From a virus: DNA of 31,887 nucleotides. A program made the position numbers and the translations under genes. The notes beneath the pieces were generated by a model, which did no database searches, was not told the DNA's origin, and saw nothing but the letters and a program-made list of their open reading frames with translations. Where the stretch lies: positions 1 through 31,887 of the IMG/VR virus record IMGVR_UViG_3300013125_000026; one strand, given 5' to 3'. Below are positions 15,135-24,535 of the stretch, in pieces; the stretch's first letter is position 1; each line of letters opens with the position of its first letter.

Positions 15135-15519
15135 TTTGAATCTTTTCCAATTCTTCTGTCTTTTTAATTGCTGCTTCGATCTCTTGTCGAGTCATTTCGA
15201 CATCTTCGAATCGAACAACAATACGAAAAAAGTAAATTTGTTTACGACGAATCATACACATAGAACCATCATAATAGTGAAAAACATAAGAAGCAGAACC
15301 GTTCGGATTGTTCCACCACAAAAGAAAATCTTCAATAGTAGATTTTTTCTCTTTGTTTTCAAAATCGATTTGAGACTCTGGGAATGTATTCGGGGCGTTC
15401 TCTCTCAAACCGCCAATCAATACATCATGGGTATTATAAAGCTCAAGTGTGCGAAGCTTCATTGACTTGATTGGCTTGTTAATTTTGATTGACTCTTTCT
15501 TCCAAAACTTCCACTTCAT
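15124..15519 (-). CDS. Hypothetical protein (131 aa)
   Basis: This basic N-terminus (MKWKFWKKESIKINKP) is followed by a beta-rich middle (LRTLELYNTHDVLIGGLRE, ASYVFHYYDGSMCMIRR, YFFRIVVRFED) and a C-terminal helix (MTRQEIEAAIKKTEELEKIQ). AGGAAACT precedes the ATG, which overlaps the polymerase stop. It links the polymerase to the tubulin-like gene. No family is recognised. Confidence 0.75.
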   Translation of the reverse strand: MKWKFWKKESIKINKPIKSMKLRTLELYNTHDVLIGGLRENAPNTFPESQIDFENKEKKSTIEDFLLWWNNPNGSASYVFHYYDGSMCMIRRKQIYFFRIVVRFEDVEMTRQEIEAAIKKTEELEKIQNVR

Positions 15520-16709
15520 TACAGTTTCCTCATTTCTCCGTAGTTTTTTCCAACGCTGACATTTACCAGATATTCACCAAACAAAGTATCGGCAAAAATC
15601 TCTTTACATTTTGTCAAGACTTCCGTTCCATCAGAATCCGCATAATCAAGAACCATTGCATCATGCATTAAGAATGCAATCTCTGACTTAGCTTTGATGC
15701 TCTTCAAATATTCTCTGACAGCTAATGTTCGATCATAGAATACGTCTGCTGCTGTAGATTGTGCAGCATAATTCAAAGCATGTTCATAGTCAGCCAATAC
15801 TTCTCGATTGAACGGCGTGATAATACGATCAAATTGATAGACTCGATCAAGAATTACTTCTTTGTCATAGAGCTTTTCAAGCTTAATGTCTCGCTTATTG
15901 CCATCATACAACCAAGAAAACGTCTTTTGCTTTGCTTCATCCCTGGAACAACCAATCTTGCTTGCGTTCCAAGCGTGAATATCTTCTTCTGGTTGTTCTT
16001 GCTTAAGCAATCCAACCAAAGCTCTTAGATCTGCTCCATTTTGATCAAATTCGACATACCAATTGTTCGTTGGATGCAACAACCCTCGATATCGCTTTGC
16101 CATCGTAAGCACAGGCAACCCAACGTCAGTATTTGTGAGTCTACCGGTTCGCGTACCAAACAAATTGTACTTGACGATATTGGTTTTTGCACAAATGTCT
16201 TGAATTTTCTTGAGAGAAATCTCTTTTGAAGTAAAATCGACTCCCTTTGTTGATAACTTGACTTTTCGTTCTTCAATCTCGCTCAAAAGCACTTGGATTC
16301 TGACGAGAAAGTCATGATTTTGAGGTTTACAATTCGAATCAAAAATGCTTTCTGTGATTGCATTCAACACGTCAAAGTAACGCAAATAAATGTCTGTTGG
16401 CAGTACTTCATACAAACAAACGTCATTTAGTGGCACTCTGGCAACTTTAAGAGTATTCAGATGCAAACGCAACAGATCTGTTACGCTTGTCCAGTCTTTT
16501 TGCAAATTCTCTGGTACATGTTCATCGAGATCTGCTCCGGAAACCAAAATCCAGGCATATTCGATATCTTGCCTTGAATTTAGTACAGAATAAGGCTTCC
16601 ATGTTCTACAAATGCCTTCTGGCAATGATTTGTTGATTGTTCCATCGGCTAGATAAAACCCTGCGCATTGCTTTTTGTAATCGAGAACCTGAAAGTAAAA
16701 CAAATCCAC
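15519..16709 (-). CDS. Family A DNA polymerase, polymerase domain only
   Basis: This 396-residue protein carries the family A motifs: YNLFGTRTGRLT (181-192), motif A WYVEFDQNGADLRAL with Asp222, motif B RDEAKQKTFSWLYDG (Arg256, Lys260, Tyr268), the ALNYAAQSTAADVF helix and motif C FLMHDAMVLD with Asp350. The usual glutamate after the catalytic Asp is alanine. There is no 3'-5' exonuclease domain in the 180 residues before the palm, and the fingers insertion is short, so proofreading must come from elsewhere or be absent. It should be the replicative polymerase, with the exonuclease at 6600-7586 supplying the 5' nuclease. The start is GTG, directly after the upstream stop. Confidence 0.85.
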   Translation of the reverse strand: MDLFYFQVLDYKKQCAGFYLADGTINKSLPEGICRTWKPYSVLNSRQDIEYAWILVSGADLDEHVPENLQKDWTSVTDLLRLHLNTLKVARVPLNDVCLYEVLPTDIYLRYFDVLNAITESIFDSNCKPQNHDFLVRIQVLLSEIEERKVKLSTKGVDFTSKEISLKKIQDICAKTNIVKYNLFGTRTGRLTNTDVGLPVLTMAKRYRGLLHPTNNWYVEFDQNGADLRALVGLLKQEQPEEDIHAWNASKIGCSRDEAKQKTFSWLYDGNKRDIKLEKLYDKEVILDRVYQFDRIITPFNREVLADYEHALNYAAQSTAADVFYDRTLAVREYLKSIKAKSEIAFLMHDAMVLDYADSDGTEVLTKCKEIFADTLFGEYLVNVSVGKNYGEMRKL

Positions 16710-17759
16710 CTATTTCAAGCAGTTTTCTAGAAACACCGACGCATACTGCTCGCCAAACTTTTCCTTCAGCACAACAGCATCATAGATCACTTTGGAGGGG
16801 TTGTCAAGCGGCTTAAAATTCTTTTCCAATTGCCGAACAAATACATACAGTTCCATCCATTCTGTCTCGTTCAGATCGATTTGTTCTGGCTTTGAATCTT
16901 CAGCCATAATTGAATTGTAATATCCGACAAGATATCTTCTGAAAGTATCCATATTGACTTGATCGACGGCTAGGAATCTGCCTTCTCCATCAAGGACGAA
17001 CACGTCTTTTGCAGAATTCATGCCGTATTGTTGAAGATATGGCTTCATGGCTGGAGAGTTAAGATCTGCAACGAGTCTCCACGGTGCGTTCTTGTCGATT
17101 ACAAAACCATGCTTAACGGCAATATCCGCAAACATCTCAAAATTTGGATCTGACAAGAAATTCTGCTTTATTCGATCATCGTCATGAGCATCTTTGTAAA
17201 CTTCAATGATTAGCCCAGTATTCTTTGGATCTACATAAGGCGAAGACAAATAACCCATGAAAGTATACGGAATCGTATGAGCAGTCTGAGAAGCAAGCAC
17301 TTTAAAGTCTTCTAAGAACACTCTAAAGCTGACTGGTTTGTTCAGTTTGGTATATTTCTTCTGAATTCCAGCAAACACGCCAGTACAATGCGAATTGTAA
17401 TCTTTGTGTGGACTTGTCCAAGCAGCTAGAGCCTGAACAGTTACTAACTTTGATTTATTGATATCTCGCTCTGTTCCAATTGCAGTTTGAATAACTTGAT
17501 TGTAGAAATCAGCGAAATCATTGAAAGCTTCTGCAACAAAATCGATTGCTAGTTGAATTCGTCCGTTATTGCTGAAAACTTGACGGAAATGTGCTTCGTT
17601 TGGGTAAATTACGTGTCCATATACGTCAATAAACCCATAATTCGGATTCAGATACCAAAAATCAATTGGTTTTGCCAAAGTAGACGGATATATACAATTC
17701 TTGTACTGTATTCTGCCATCAAACAATGCCTTAGCTGAATTTTGGTTATTTACAAGCAT
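16710..17759 (-). CDS. Conserved phage protein, probably virion-associated (349 aa)
   Basis: It lies between the baseplate hub candidate and the polymerase, with 10 bases to the former, so it probably ends the tail operon. The sequence is rich in aromatic residues (PIDFWYLNPNYGFIDVYG, YTFMGYLSSPYVDP) and contains KHGFVIDKNAPWRLVADLNSP, a segment I associate with structural proteins of large marine myoviruses. No signal peptide, membrane segment or catalytic motif is evident. The structural role rests on position and this resemblance. A DNA-metabolism protein co-expressed with the polymerase is the alternative. Confidence 0.7.
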   Translation of the reverse strand: MLVNNQNSAKALFDGRIQYKNCIYPSTLAKPIDFWYLNPNYGFIDVYGHVIYPNEAHFRQVFSNNGRIQLAIDFVAEAFNDFADFYNQVIQTAIGTERDINKSKLVTVQALAAWTSPHKDYNSHCTGVFAGIQKKYTKLNKPVSFRVFLEDFKVLASQTAHTIPYTFMGYLSSPYVDPKNTGLIIEVYKDAHDDDRIKQNFLSDPNFEMFADIAVKHGFVIDKNAPWRLVADLNSPAMKPYLQQYGMNSAKDVFVLDGEGRFLAVDQVNMDTFRRYLVGYYNSIMAEDSKPEQIDLNETEWMELYVFVRQLEKNFKPLDNPSKVIYDAVVLKEKFGEQYASVFLENCLK

Positions 17760-17769
17760 TCAATGGTTC

Positions 17770-20118
17770 CTAGAATGGAGTTGCGGCTTCACCCATTTGT
17801 TGATCGGTGAGCCTAACGATATTCTTTCTTTCTTGTTGCGACTGAATTGATTGATTGACAATCTTTTGACACTTATCTGCCAAGGCAACCGTTTCTGGAG
17901 CCAATCCAGATCCATCGCCCATTGCTTCCCATTTGGTTTGTAGCACTGTTTCAAATTTTCCTCGTTCGATAGACGATTCAACCTTGATAACTCGATAGTA
18001 TCCACCCAAGCCAATCAAGCTTGCTACTTTTCCCCTGGCTGCTACGCTTCCCATTCCCATCATAACAGGATCTACAAATACAAGCTGACCGGGATAAAAC
18101 AACGCATTACCATGCAACGTAATTGTGGCATTATATTTTCCTCTTAAACGAGCCAATTGTCCGACACCACTTTGATATGCCTGAGAGATTCTTGATTCTC
18201 TGTTGTATTGCATATCTTCTTTATTAAATTCGATCTTCTTGACTAAACCGCGATCTGTGCCAAGCTTGAAATATGCTATTTTATCAGAAACATCTTTGAA
18301 TTCTTCAGCTTTCCTGTTTTCAAGAAATTTTCTCGAATACAACACCAAATATTTATCATCATGAATTCCAAGAGCACTATTAACGAAAGGTACTAATTCT
18401 GTAACAGGATAGCGATATCCTTTAAAAATTCCTTGAGTGCTTTCAGCAGCCAAGTTGAACGTTTCCATTGCAACCGTCATGTTAATCGTGGCAGTCTCAG
18501 CAAAACAAGTAGAAGTCAAAGCTGGTTCGACTACTTCTGTAAGAACATCTTTTAGAAACTGATCGAGAGGATAACTGTACTTCTGAGGTTTAATCACGTT
18601 GTTGGTGAACCATGCAATGAATAAATCCAGAGAAATTGGAACGTCTGCAAGGTTTACAATCTTCATATCCTGGCTATTTGCTGGCGTTCTAGGTTCTCTG
18701 AAAACAATTGGTCCACAAATGACCTTGAATTTTGGATCGGCTTTTACTAGTCGGTCTAAAGCAAGGTTGAGAATGTCTCCAAAGTAGACATAGTTGATAA
18801 TGACATTATTACCATCCAATTCAGCCACAAACTGATCATTTGTAACTTCTTCGGCATTTTCGATCATCTCTTTAGAATCACTTTTTGCTTCGGTCAGATC
18901 CTCAAACTTTTTTTCAATGTCGGACCTACGATTAAGATTGCTCAAAGAAGTCAACTGTGATTGCCATCTTGTTGAATCCCTTGTTGGTTGCGTTTTCTGT
19001 CTTGTCTGTCCTTCTTCGAACCAAGAATCTGTCCAAGCGCCAATATCTTCCGATGGAATCGAAACCCATCGAATCAAACTATTTTTTGTTAGTTTACTCA
19101 AGAAGTTACCATAAAGATTGACCTTTTGAAGTCGATCAATATCTTTCTTTTTGATATCTTCTAAATCTTTTTCTGCTTGTTCTTTGGCAGAGTTTAAATG
19201 AGAGTTTCCTGCATATTTATCTTTTTTCAAACACTCATCAATATCGTCTATCTTTTTTGTTTGATTTTCTTTGTTTTGCAAATCATTTTCAATTATCGCT
19301 TCTTTTTCAGAGCTAGCCAAAACATTGCTGTCTGGATTTGCGGCGCCGGTTAAAGCTTCGATCCAAGCCTGATATGTTACCTTCATATCAATTGAACCAT
19401 CTTGATTGAAACTGAAATCATGATCGATCAAGCTTAGATCAAGCGTTAAGGTACAATCTGCAATAGCATTTACTTCTTCACTAGTGAACAATTCTCCGGC
19501 TTTCAGAGTAGCCCAACCAACAACGGCTTTAATTCGAAAATATTCTGGACTAAACACATATTGGTTGAGTTTATATTTTTGTGCTGGCAAAATCAAATCG
19601 ATAAGCTTTGCTCTTTCATCAGCTACTTCTAAGCCGCCCAATAGTTCTTCCATTGTTTGCAAACGAATTGACAACTCTGCCTTGATGTTGGAAAACGTTT
19701 CAGCTTCGTTCTTTCCGGCAAACTCAAAATTGAAGGACTTAATGCCATAACCAGTATTTTTACCAGAATGAGATTCAGTAATTCGATTGATATCGTCTAT
19801 TGCTAGATTTTCTGGAAAAATAAACTCTTCTGTCTTTTCGATGCTGACATAATCGTTTCCCAACTTGGGATATACTTTGTATAACCGAATCTTTGGAACT
19901 AAGGCAGCAACTTGATATGGCGTAAGATTCGACAACAAAGCCAAATTTCTGCTGCCAGTCAAGCGATTCATCAAGAATGTACCATCGCCATCAACAATGA
20001 TGAAATTTTTGTAAGCTCTGCTTGAATTCGCAGCGGAAAAAACTTGCCAATAGTCAGTCAAAAAACACTGAGCTTGAAATCTCTTTTTACTGGCTAATGT
20101 ATTCTTGGTATCAGACAA
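17770..20118 (-). CDS. Large baseplate protein, hub candidate (782 aa)
   Basis: It follows the LysM/gp53-like gene in the place where myoviruses put hub genes. TTG at 20118 has GGAG eight bases upstream and reads TTG-TCT. Residues about 290-345 are a charged helical linker (KEAIIENDLQNKENQTKKIDD and on), probably a coiled coil between two beta-rich halves. The C-terminal part (YNATITLHGNALFYPGQLVFVDP, followed by GLGGYYRVIKVESSIERGKFETVL) resembles the OB/tube-like domains of gp27/gpD-type hub proteins. No lysozyme domain is visible. The exact hub assignment is inference. Confidence 0.65.
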   Translation of the reverse strand: MSDTKNTLASKKRFQAQCFLTDYWQVFSAANSSRAYKNFIIVDGDGTFLMNRLTGSRNLALLSNLTPYQVAALVPKIRLYKVYPKLGNDYVSIEKTEEFIFPENLAIDDINRITESHSGKNTGYGIKSFNFEFAGKNEAETFSNIKAELSIRLQTMEELLGGLEVADERAKLIDLILPAQKYKLNQYVFSPEYFRIKAVVGWATLKAGELFTSEEVNAIADCTLTLDLSLIDHDFSFNQDGSIDMKVTYQAWIEALTGAANPDSNVLASSEKEAIIENDLQNKENQTKKIDDIDECLKKDKYAGNSHLNSAKEQAEKDLEDIKKKDIDRLQKVNLYGNFLSKLTKNSLIRWVSIPSEDIGAWTDSWFEEGQTRQKTQPTRDSTRWQSQLTSLSNLNRRSDIEKKFEDLTEAKSDSKEMIENAEEVTNDQFVAELDGNNVIINYVYFGDILNLALDRLVKADPKFKVICGPIVFREPRTPANSQDMKIVNLADVPISLDLFIAWFTNNVIKPQKYSYPLDQFLKDVLTEVVEPALTSTCFAETATINMTVAMETFNLAAESTQGIFKGYRYPVTELVPFVNSALGIHDDKYLVLYSRKFLENRKAEEFKDVSDKIAYFKLGTDRGLVKKIEFNKEDMQYNRESRISQAYQSGVGQLARLRGKYNATITLHGNALFYPGQLVFVDPVMMGMGSVAARGKVASLIGLGGYYRVIKVESSIERGKFETVLQTKWEAMGDGSGLAPETVALADKCQKIVNQSIQSQQERKNIVRLTDQQMGEAATPF

Positions 20119-20121
20119 TTG

Positions 20122-20460
20122 TTAGACTCCGTAGGCATGCAAAACTCGATCAATTGGCAAAGGAATCATCAACGTGTCTCCAACGCTAATATGAGCTTCT
20201 GTTGGCTTTTGATTCCACCAAGCAATTACCCACCAAAGTTCTGAACGTCCATTATAGTACTGATAGGCTAACTTGTACAATCTATCGCCTGCCTTCCAAA
20301 TGTGTCCAATAGTTGTAATCATTTTTATTTCATCAACAGTTGGAACTTTAAATTTTGGAGTATTATATTGATCAATATATTTTACGGAACGATTCTTCAA
20401 CACTTCTCGGTATTGTTCATGATCGTTTCGAAGCACTTGTCTGTTTGCATAGCGATTCAT
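20122..20460 (-). CDS. LysM-domain baseplate protein (gp53-like)
   Basis: The 112-residue protein ends in a LysM-like fold: HIWKAGDRLYKLAYQYYNG, LWWVIAWWNQ and HISVGDTLMIPLP give the beta-alpha-alpha-beta pattern. T4 gp53, a baseplate wedge protein, and related tail proteins carry such a domain, where it serves assembly rather than cell-wall binding. The position between the tube-like baseplate gene and the hub gene agrees. The N-terminal 50 residues are polar and unclassified. Confidence 0.8.
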   Translation of the reverse strand: MNRYANRQVLRNDHEQYREVLKNRSVKYIDQYNTPKFKVPTVDEIKMITTIGHIWKAGDRLYKLAYQYYNGRSELWWVIAWWNQKPTEAHISVGDTLMIPLPIDRVLHAYGV

Positions 20461-21161
20461 TATGTTCCACCAGTCATTTGAGAAGTTCTTGCCTGATTAT
20501 CAAGAGCAGCCATAGCATCCAAATCATTCAGATCTGATTGATTTGTTGCCCTTTCGGTTTCTGTCGTAACATCTTCAAGAGTACTTACACTATATGGATA
20601 ATTTTTCTGTCTAAATGTCTGTGTTTTCCAACCAAGAGGATGCGTATGAAATACCGTAAACTCACAAGACAATTTGATTGTCTGAGCATATGCATTATGA
20701 TCTGAATCACCAAAGAAACCAGAATCAAGATCTGGACTATATTTAAAGCCGTTCACTCGACCGACAAGACCAGAACCACTTGGATCTGCAATAAGATTAG
20801 CAAATTTGATCCTGAACAAAGGACTTGCATCCATTCTGGTTGCATTTCCAATGGGTCCATCTTCATATGATGGATAAAGCATCCTCAAAAGCTGTTCTGC
20901 TTTCGCAATATTGTCTTTGGCTTCTTCTTGACTTTCTGAGGCAACTACCCAAGTAAAAGATATCGTTCGTTTTGTTCCCTGGAATGTCTCTAAAGGGTCC
21001 ATTCGACCCAGCACTTCTTCGGACTGCCAAGAAGAATCGTAATTGTCAGAAAACTCTTCCAAAGCTGCAACAAACTCGACTTTTGTATTTGAAGGAAGAT
21101 GCTCAAACTTGAGCGTCATCCCCATGCTTTCATAAATTGAATATAGAGTCGATTTTGCCAT
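20460..21161 (-). CDS. Tail tube-like baseplate protein (tube initiator candidate)
   Basis: The 233-residue protein has a pattern typical of the tube-fold proteins at the tail tip: FSDNYDSSWQSEEVLGRMDP, FQGTKRTISFTWVV, a helix carrying LLRMLYPSYED, then PLFRIKFANLI, GRVNGFKYSPDLDSGFF and LSCEFTVFHTHPLGW. It follows the tape measure, the usual place for the gp48/gp54-type proteins that cap the baseplate and start tube polymerisation. The N-terminus (MAKSTLYSIYESMG) is short. Which T4 protein it corresponds to is uncertain. Confidence 0.65.
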   Translation of the reverse strand: MAKSTLYSIYESMGMTLKFEHLPSNTKVEFVAALEEFSDNYDSSWQSEEVLGRMDPLETFQGTKRTISFTWVVASESQEEAKDNIAKAEQLLRMLYPSYEDGPIGNATRMDASPLFRIKFANLIADPSGSGLVGRVNGFKYSPDLDSGFFGDSDHNAYAQTIKLSCEFTVFHTHPLGWKTQTFRQKNYPYSVSTLEDVTTETERATNQSDLNDLDAMAALDNQARTSQMTGGT

Positions 21162-21163
21162 AT

Positions 21164-23917
21164 TTATGCCATCTCCGGAGTGACGGTCATTCGATTATTC
21201 AATGCTTTTGCGACCACTTTTCCAAAACGATAACCATCCAACTCTAGAACAATCTCGTTATTGGCTGTTTGCTTCTCTTTGTTGTTTGCTGTTCCATCAA
21301 TACCTAATGCGCTTTTCAATACTGTAACAAATGCATCGGTATCTGGAGATTTCATTGTCGCCTGTACTTCGACATACTGCTTGGCAGTATTAACAAGCGC
21401 TTGAGTACGCTTGACTGATTCGTCTGTCACAGAATTAGCAACAGTTAGCATTTCTTGGAAGCTCTTTACATTTTCATTCTTTGAAATCGCTTCTGAGGTT
21501 TCGACAATTGCCTGTTTAATGCTCTTGAAACTGACAGTAAAGTCAACATCTTTAATTTGAGATAGAGCGCTTACCAAATTTGTAATATTCAAGGTCATAT
21601 TGCTGATGCTATTAGTAGCTACTGCGACTGCCAACGCAATTGCTCCAACTACTAGACCTACAGCAAACAATCCTGGCGTGGCAGCAATACCGGCATAGCC
21701 CAAAGCCAAAACAACAGCAATTAGACCATAAAAGAAAGCTAACATACCAATGACTTGTTCCCATCCATTAATCGACTTCATCAACTCGGACATTCCCCAA
21801 GCTGCAAGCCCAATTCCGCCACCAAGAAGCAAAAAACCTGCACCAAGAAGCGAAAAACCTGCTCCAAGGGCGAGTACTTTGGCAGGATTGACAGCCTTGA
21901 AAAAGCCTTTCATACACTTTACCCAACCACATGCGCCACCTTTTGCCTTATCTCCGGGCAATGTTGGTCCCGCTCCACCCGGTATTGGAGAAGCTGACGG
22001 TGCTCCTGTTGGAATTGGCGTTCTAGTCGTCCATTGTTTCAGCTTTGCCGTTGCTTTGGTTGCTGCATCACCAATCATAGAGGCAACTTTGCCAAAACCT
22101 TTCTGCAATCCCTCCAAAACAGGACCAACAAGTTTCAAGTTCATGATGCTAACGCCAAGCAACTTAAAAGCACCAACCAACGTCATGACACCACCAGCAA
22201 TTGTAGCAAAAGTACCGAAAGACTTGCTGCTGGTAATACCAACGATTACATCAAGAACCTTATTAAGTACGGTCAATAGCGGTCCAACTGCTACCGCAAA
22301 CCCTCTAACCATATTTGCTAATTTTTCAACAATCGATGTAGCGGCTTGTGTCACTTCTTTGAATCGTTCTTCCGTCATTGCTGCTTTTTCTGATTTCTTT
22401 GCAAAATCATCATAGGCTGTCAAACTCATTCCGAACAGATTGTTGGCTTCCGCCATATCTGTAATGCCAACAGCAGCAGCAATTGCTTTCTGTTGATACT
22501 TGCCAAGCTGTCCAAACTGAATATTGCCTAAATCAAGTCCTTTTTTGATAATTCGTATACGTTCTTCTTCGCTAGCATTCATCAATTCCATTGAGTTAAA
22601 CAAATCGCCGCCCAACAATGCATTTAGATTGCCAGCGGCTTGAGCAGCACCTTCAAATGTATCAAACTGAGACATAAGCGAAATTAATCGATCTGTTGCA
22701 ATACTAGTTGCTTTTGCAGCAGCAGCAAGATCTTTATAAATCTTGATTGATTGTTTTCCATAAGCAGCAAGAGTCGGCAATGCAGAATTGAAACCATCAA
22801 TCATCTGAAAAGGTACGATACCAATTTCTGATGCTGAAGCGTATAATCCTTTTGCGATACTATCTGCTTCAGTACCAGTCAATTTTAGCGATTGAACAAG
22901 TCCACTGACTAGTTTTGCACTAGATTCTGAAGAAATTCCCAAAGAACTTAATCTTGCAGCAGTCGTCACCAACTGTTCTTGCATTGGCTTGCCCAATGTC
23001 GTAAATTGAGCAAATGAGCCATATAATGCCTGCATTGCTTCGCCAGTTTTTCCAGCATCAACGTTAAATTCTCGATTGTTGGCTTGAACGCTGATGATCA
23101 TTTCATCATATGAACCACCAGCACCAGTAAGCTTGTTAAATGAAGTTGTTGCAGAGTTTACTTCCTTTGCGACCAAAGCTGTCGATTCTGCAACCTTGGA
23201 AAGTATGGATGAGCCAATATTCCCGATACCTCCAAGTGAAAACACGGCTTCCTTTAAAAAGCCGCCAGCAGCCTTAAAAGAGCCTGCAATTCCGCCAGCA
23301 TTTTTGCTTAACAAAATCGCCTTTCCAAGCATTGATTCTTCAAAACGATATGACATTCCAAGTGTCTTGGCCAGTTTATTTTGTAAAGTATTTTGGATTT
23401 CACGTTGCTTTGTTAGTTGTTTGGCTTGCTTATACATTGCTTCCGCGTCTTTTAATTCTACTGCGGCTGCATCCGCGCGCTCTTCATCAGCCTTAGCGAA
23501 CCTTTTTCGCTCTTCATCTTCCTTGTCTGCATATTTTTGTCTTAATGCTGCAAACTCTGTCGCACTTTTACCAGCTTTTCTGTAAACATCTTCTTCGGCG
23601 GCTAATTGCGTAGTTAAATCCGCCATAATTCGATTATGTTTTTCTTGCTCTGCTGTAGCCTCATCTTCATTGGCTGCATACTTAGCTTCAAGTACTTCTC
23701 TCCACTTTTTCTCTACTTCTATTTCAAACTCCATACGAGACTTAAGTTTGTCATTATATTGTCCAGCAACTTCAGCAACTCTCAATTGAATTGCTTTTTG
23801 TTCAGCTAGCTTGGTATTGATGATAGTAATATTCTGATTTACATTTTCCAAACCAGCCAAAAGCTGTTGTATGTATTTTGATGATTCAGGATCAATCCGT
23901 GTGATATCGAATGACAA
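21164..23917 (-). CDS. Tail tape measure protein (917 aa)
   Basis: It is the longest gene of the tail module, sited between the chaperone genes and the baseplate as tape measures are. Residues 20-180 are charged coiled coil (TAEQEKHNRIMADLTTQLAA and following). A glycine/alanine-rich middle follows, with a Pro-rich linker (TPIPTGAPSASPIPGG). Two strongly hydrophobic stretches (VLALGAGFSLLGAGFLLLGG and LAFFYGLIAVVLALGYAGIA) could insert in the host membrane. The start is TTG at 23917 with GAGGA seven bases before it. The protein should set tail length and pass into the cell ahead of the DNA. Confidence 0.88.
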   Translation of the reverse strand: MSFDITRIDPESSKYIQQLLAGLENVNQNITIINTKLAEQKAIQLRVAEVAGQYNDKLKSRMEFEIEVEKKWREVLEAKYAANEDEATAEQEKHNRIMADLTTQLAAEEDVYRKAGKSATEFAALRQKYADKEDEERKRFAKADEERADAAAVELKDAEAMYKQAKQLTKQREIQNTLQNKLAKTLGMSYRFEESMLGKAILLSKNAGGIAGSFKAAGGFLKEAVFSLGGIGNIGSSILSKVAESTALVAKEVNSATTSFNKLTGAGGSYDEMIISVQANNREFNVDAGKTGEAMQALYGSFAQFTTLGKPMQEQLVTTAARLSSLGISSESSAKLVSGLVQSLKLTGTEADSIAKGLYASASEIGIVPFQMIDGFNSALPTLAAYGKQSIKIYKDLAAAAKATSIATDRLISLMSQFDTFEGAAQAAGNLNALLGGDLFNSMELMNASEEERIRIIKKGLDLGNIQFGQLGKYQQKAIAAAVGITDMAEANNLFGMSLTAYDDFAKKSEKAAMTEERFKEVTQAATSIVEKLANMVRGFAVAVGPLLTVLNKVLDVIVGITSSKSFGTFATIAGGVMTLVGAFKLLGVSIMNLKLVGPVLEGLQKGFGKVASMIGDAATKATAKLKQWTTRTPIPTGAPSASPIPGGAGPTLPGDKAKGGACGWVKCMKGFFKAVNPAKVLALGAGFSLLGAGFLLLGGGIGLAAWGMSELMKSINGWEQVIGMLAFFYGLIAVVLALGYAGIAATPGLFAVGLVVGAIALAVAVATNSISNMTLNITNLVSALSQIKDVDFTVSFKSIKQAIVETSEAISKNENVKSFQEMLTVANSVTDESVKRTQALVNTAKQYVEVQATMKSPDTDAFVTVLKSALGIDGTANNKEKQTANNEIVLELDGYRFGKVVAKALNNRMTVTPEMA

Positions 23918-23947
23918 CTATAAATCCTCGTTATTGTTTCTATCTTA

Positions 23948-24295
23948 TTACTTAAATGGCCACTTAATCTTTGTGGCTCTTTCGAATTCTGCAATTGCCT
24001 TATCTAAACTGGCTCTCTGAAAAGCTGTTTTGGGATCTTTCATTCCAAAACTTGTCCAAGCCTCAAGATACTTCTTTTCGCTTCCAATAGCCTTGGCAAA
24101 TGCTTCAACTTGTGCTGGAGTACCTTTGATTTTAACTGGAAGCTCTGCGTTGTCTTCTGATTCTGACAGAGGTTTATCGCCCATCATCATTTTGAGAATA
24201 CCTTTGATAGCACTTCCGAACATCTTAAGCCAACTTTCGCTTAAGACCCTTGATTTTGCAACTTCATTTAGATTTAATGTAATCTGATTGGACAT
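23948..24295 (-). CDS. Small conserved tail-module protein (115 aa)
   Basis: It lies between the chaperone-like ORF and the tape measure. The N-terminal half has a hydrophobic helix (LSESWLKMFGSAIKGILKMMMG). The second half (GTPAQVEAFAKAIGSEKKYLEAW, ending in a WPF tail, TKIKWPF) is a pattern I have seen in unassigned T4-superfamily tail-region proteins. It has its own CTATTTATA motif and GGAG site, suggesting strong late expression. Function unknown. Confidence 0.75.
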   Translation of the reverse strand: MSNQITLNLNEVAKSRVLSESWLKMFGSAIKGILKMMMGDKPLSESEDNAELPVKIKGTPAQVEAFAKAIGSEKKYLEAWTSFGMKDPKTAFQRASLDKAIAEFERATKIKWPFK

Positions 24296-24323
24296 TATGA
24301 ATGCTCCAGTTATGGGTTTCTCC

Positions 24324-24332
24324 TATAAATAG
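24324..24332 (-). promoter_or_regulatory. CTATTTATA promoter-like motif
   Basis: The minus strand reads TTAAGCGCTCTATTTATAG, 28 nt before the ATG at 24295. The preceding bases resemble those before the sheath copy at 28858 (TTAA-CG-TC). It lies in the short gap after the frameshift-extension ORF. Confidence 0.45.
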
Positions 24333-24337
24333 AGCGC

Positions 24338-24535
24338 TTAATGTTTCTTAGACTTTTTCTTCTGAGCGTCTTCCGTTGCTTTGTTCTCGGCATCTAATTG
24401 TTGTTTTAGACGTTCAACAAACCAGCCTCTAAGACCAATTGGAAGATTGTATAATTCAAAGATCGACCAATTCCCATGATATTTCATTTGAAAGAATTGC
24501 TCGTAAACTGACTTTTGATATTCGTTAGTTAGGCC
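24338..24535 (-). CDS. Frameshift extension of the gp26-like gene (65 codons, no start of its own)
   Basis: A frame of 65 residues (GLTNEYQKSVYEQFFQ, KYHGNWSIFELYNLPIGLRG, WFVERLKQQLDAENK, lysine-rich tail) follows the gp26-like gene in the frame +1 (or -2) relative to it. Upstream the frame closes at a TGA, and between that stop and the conserved residues there is no ATG, GTG or TTG. The only internal ATG (FFQ-M-KYHG) lacks a ribosome site and would remove conserved-looking sequence. It is therefore probably expressed by ribosomal frameshifting on the T7 run at 24536-24542. In content and place it resembles the small gp51-type or GT-extension proteins of tail assembly. A tiny gene with a CTG start is the alternative. 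Confidence 0.7.
   Translation of the reverse strand, partial: GLTNEYQKSVYEQFFQMKYHGNWSIFELYNLPIGLRGWFVERLKQQLDAENKATEDAQKKKSKKH

Noticed and set aside
21750-22415. Plus-strand ORF of 221 codons
   Set aside because: It is the antisense of the Gly/Ala/Pro-rich middle of the tape measure gene, where stop codons are rare on the other strand; it has no family resemblance or promoter.
23094-23585. Plus-strand ORF of 163 codons
   Set aside because: Antisense shadow of the coiled-coil part of the tape measure gene; low-complexity Ser/Ala composition and no neighbouring plus-strand genes.
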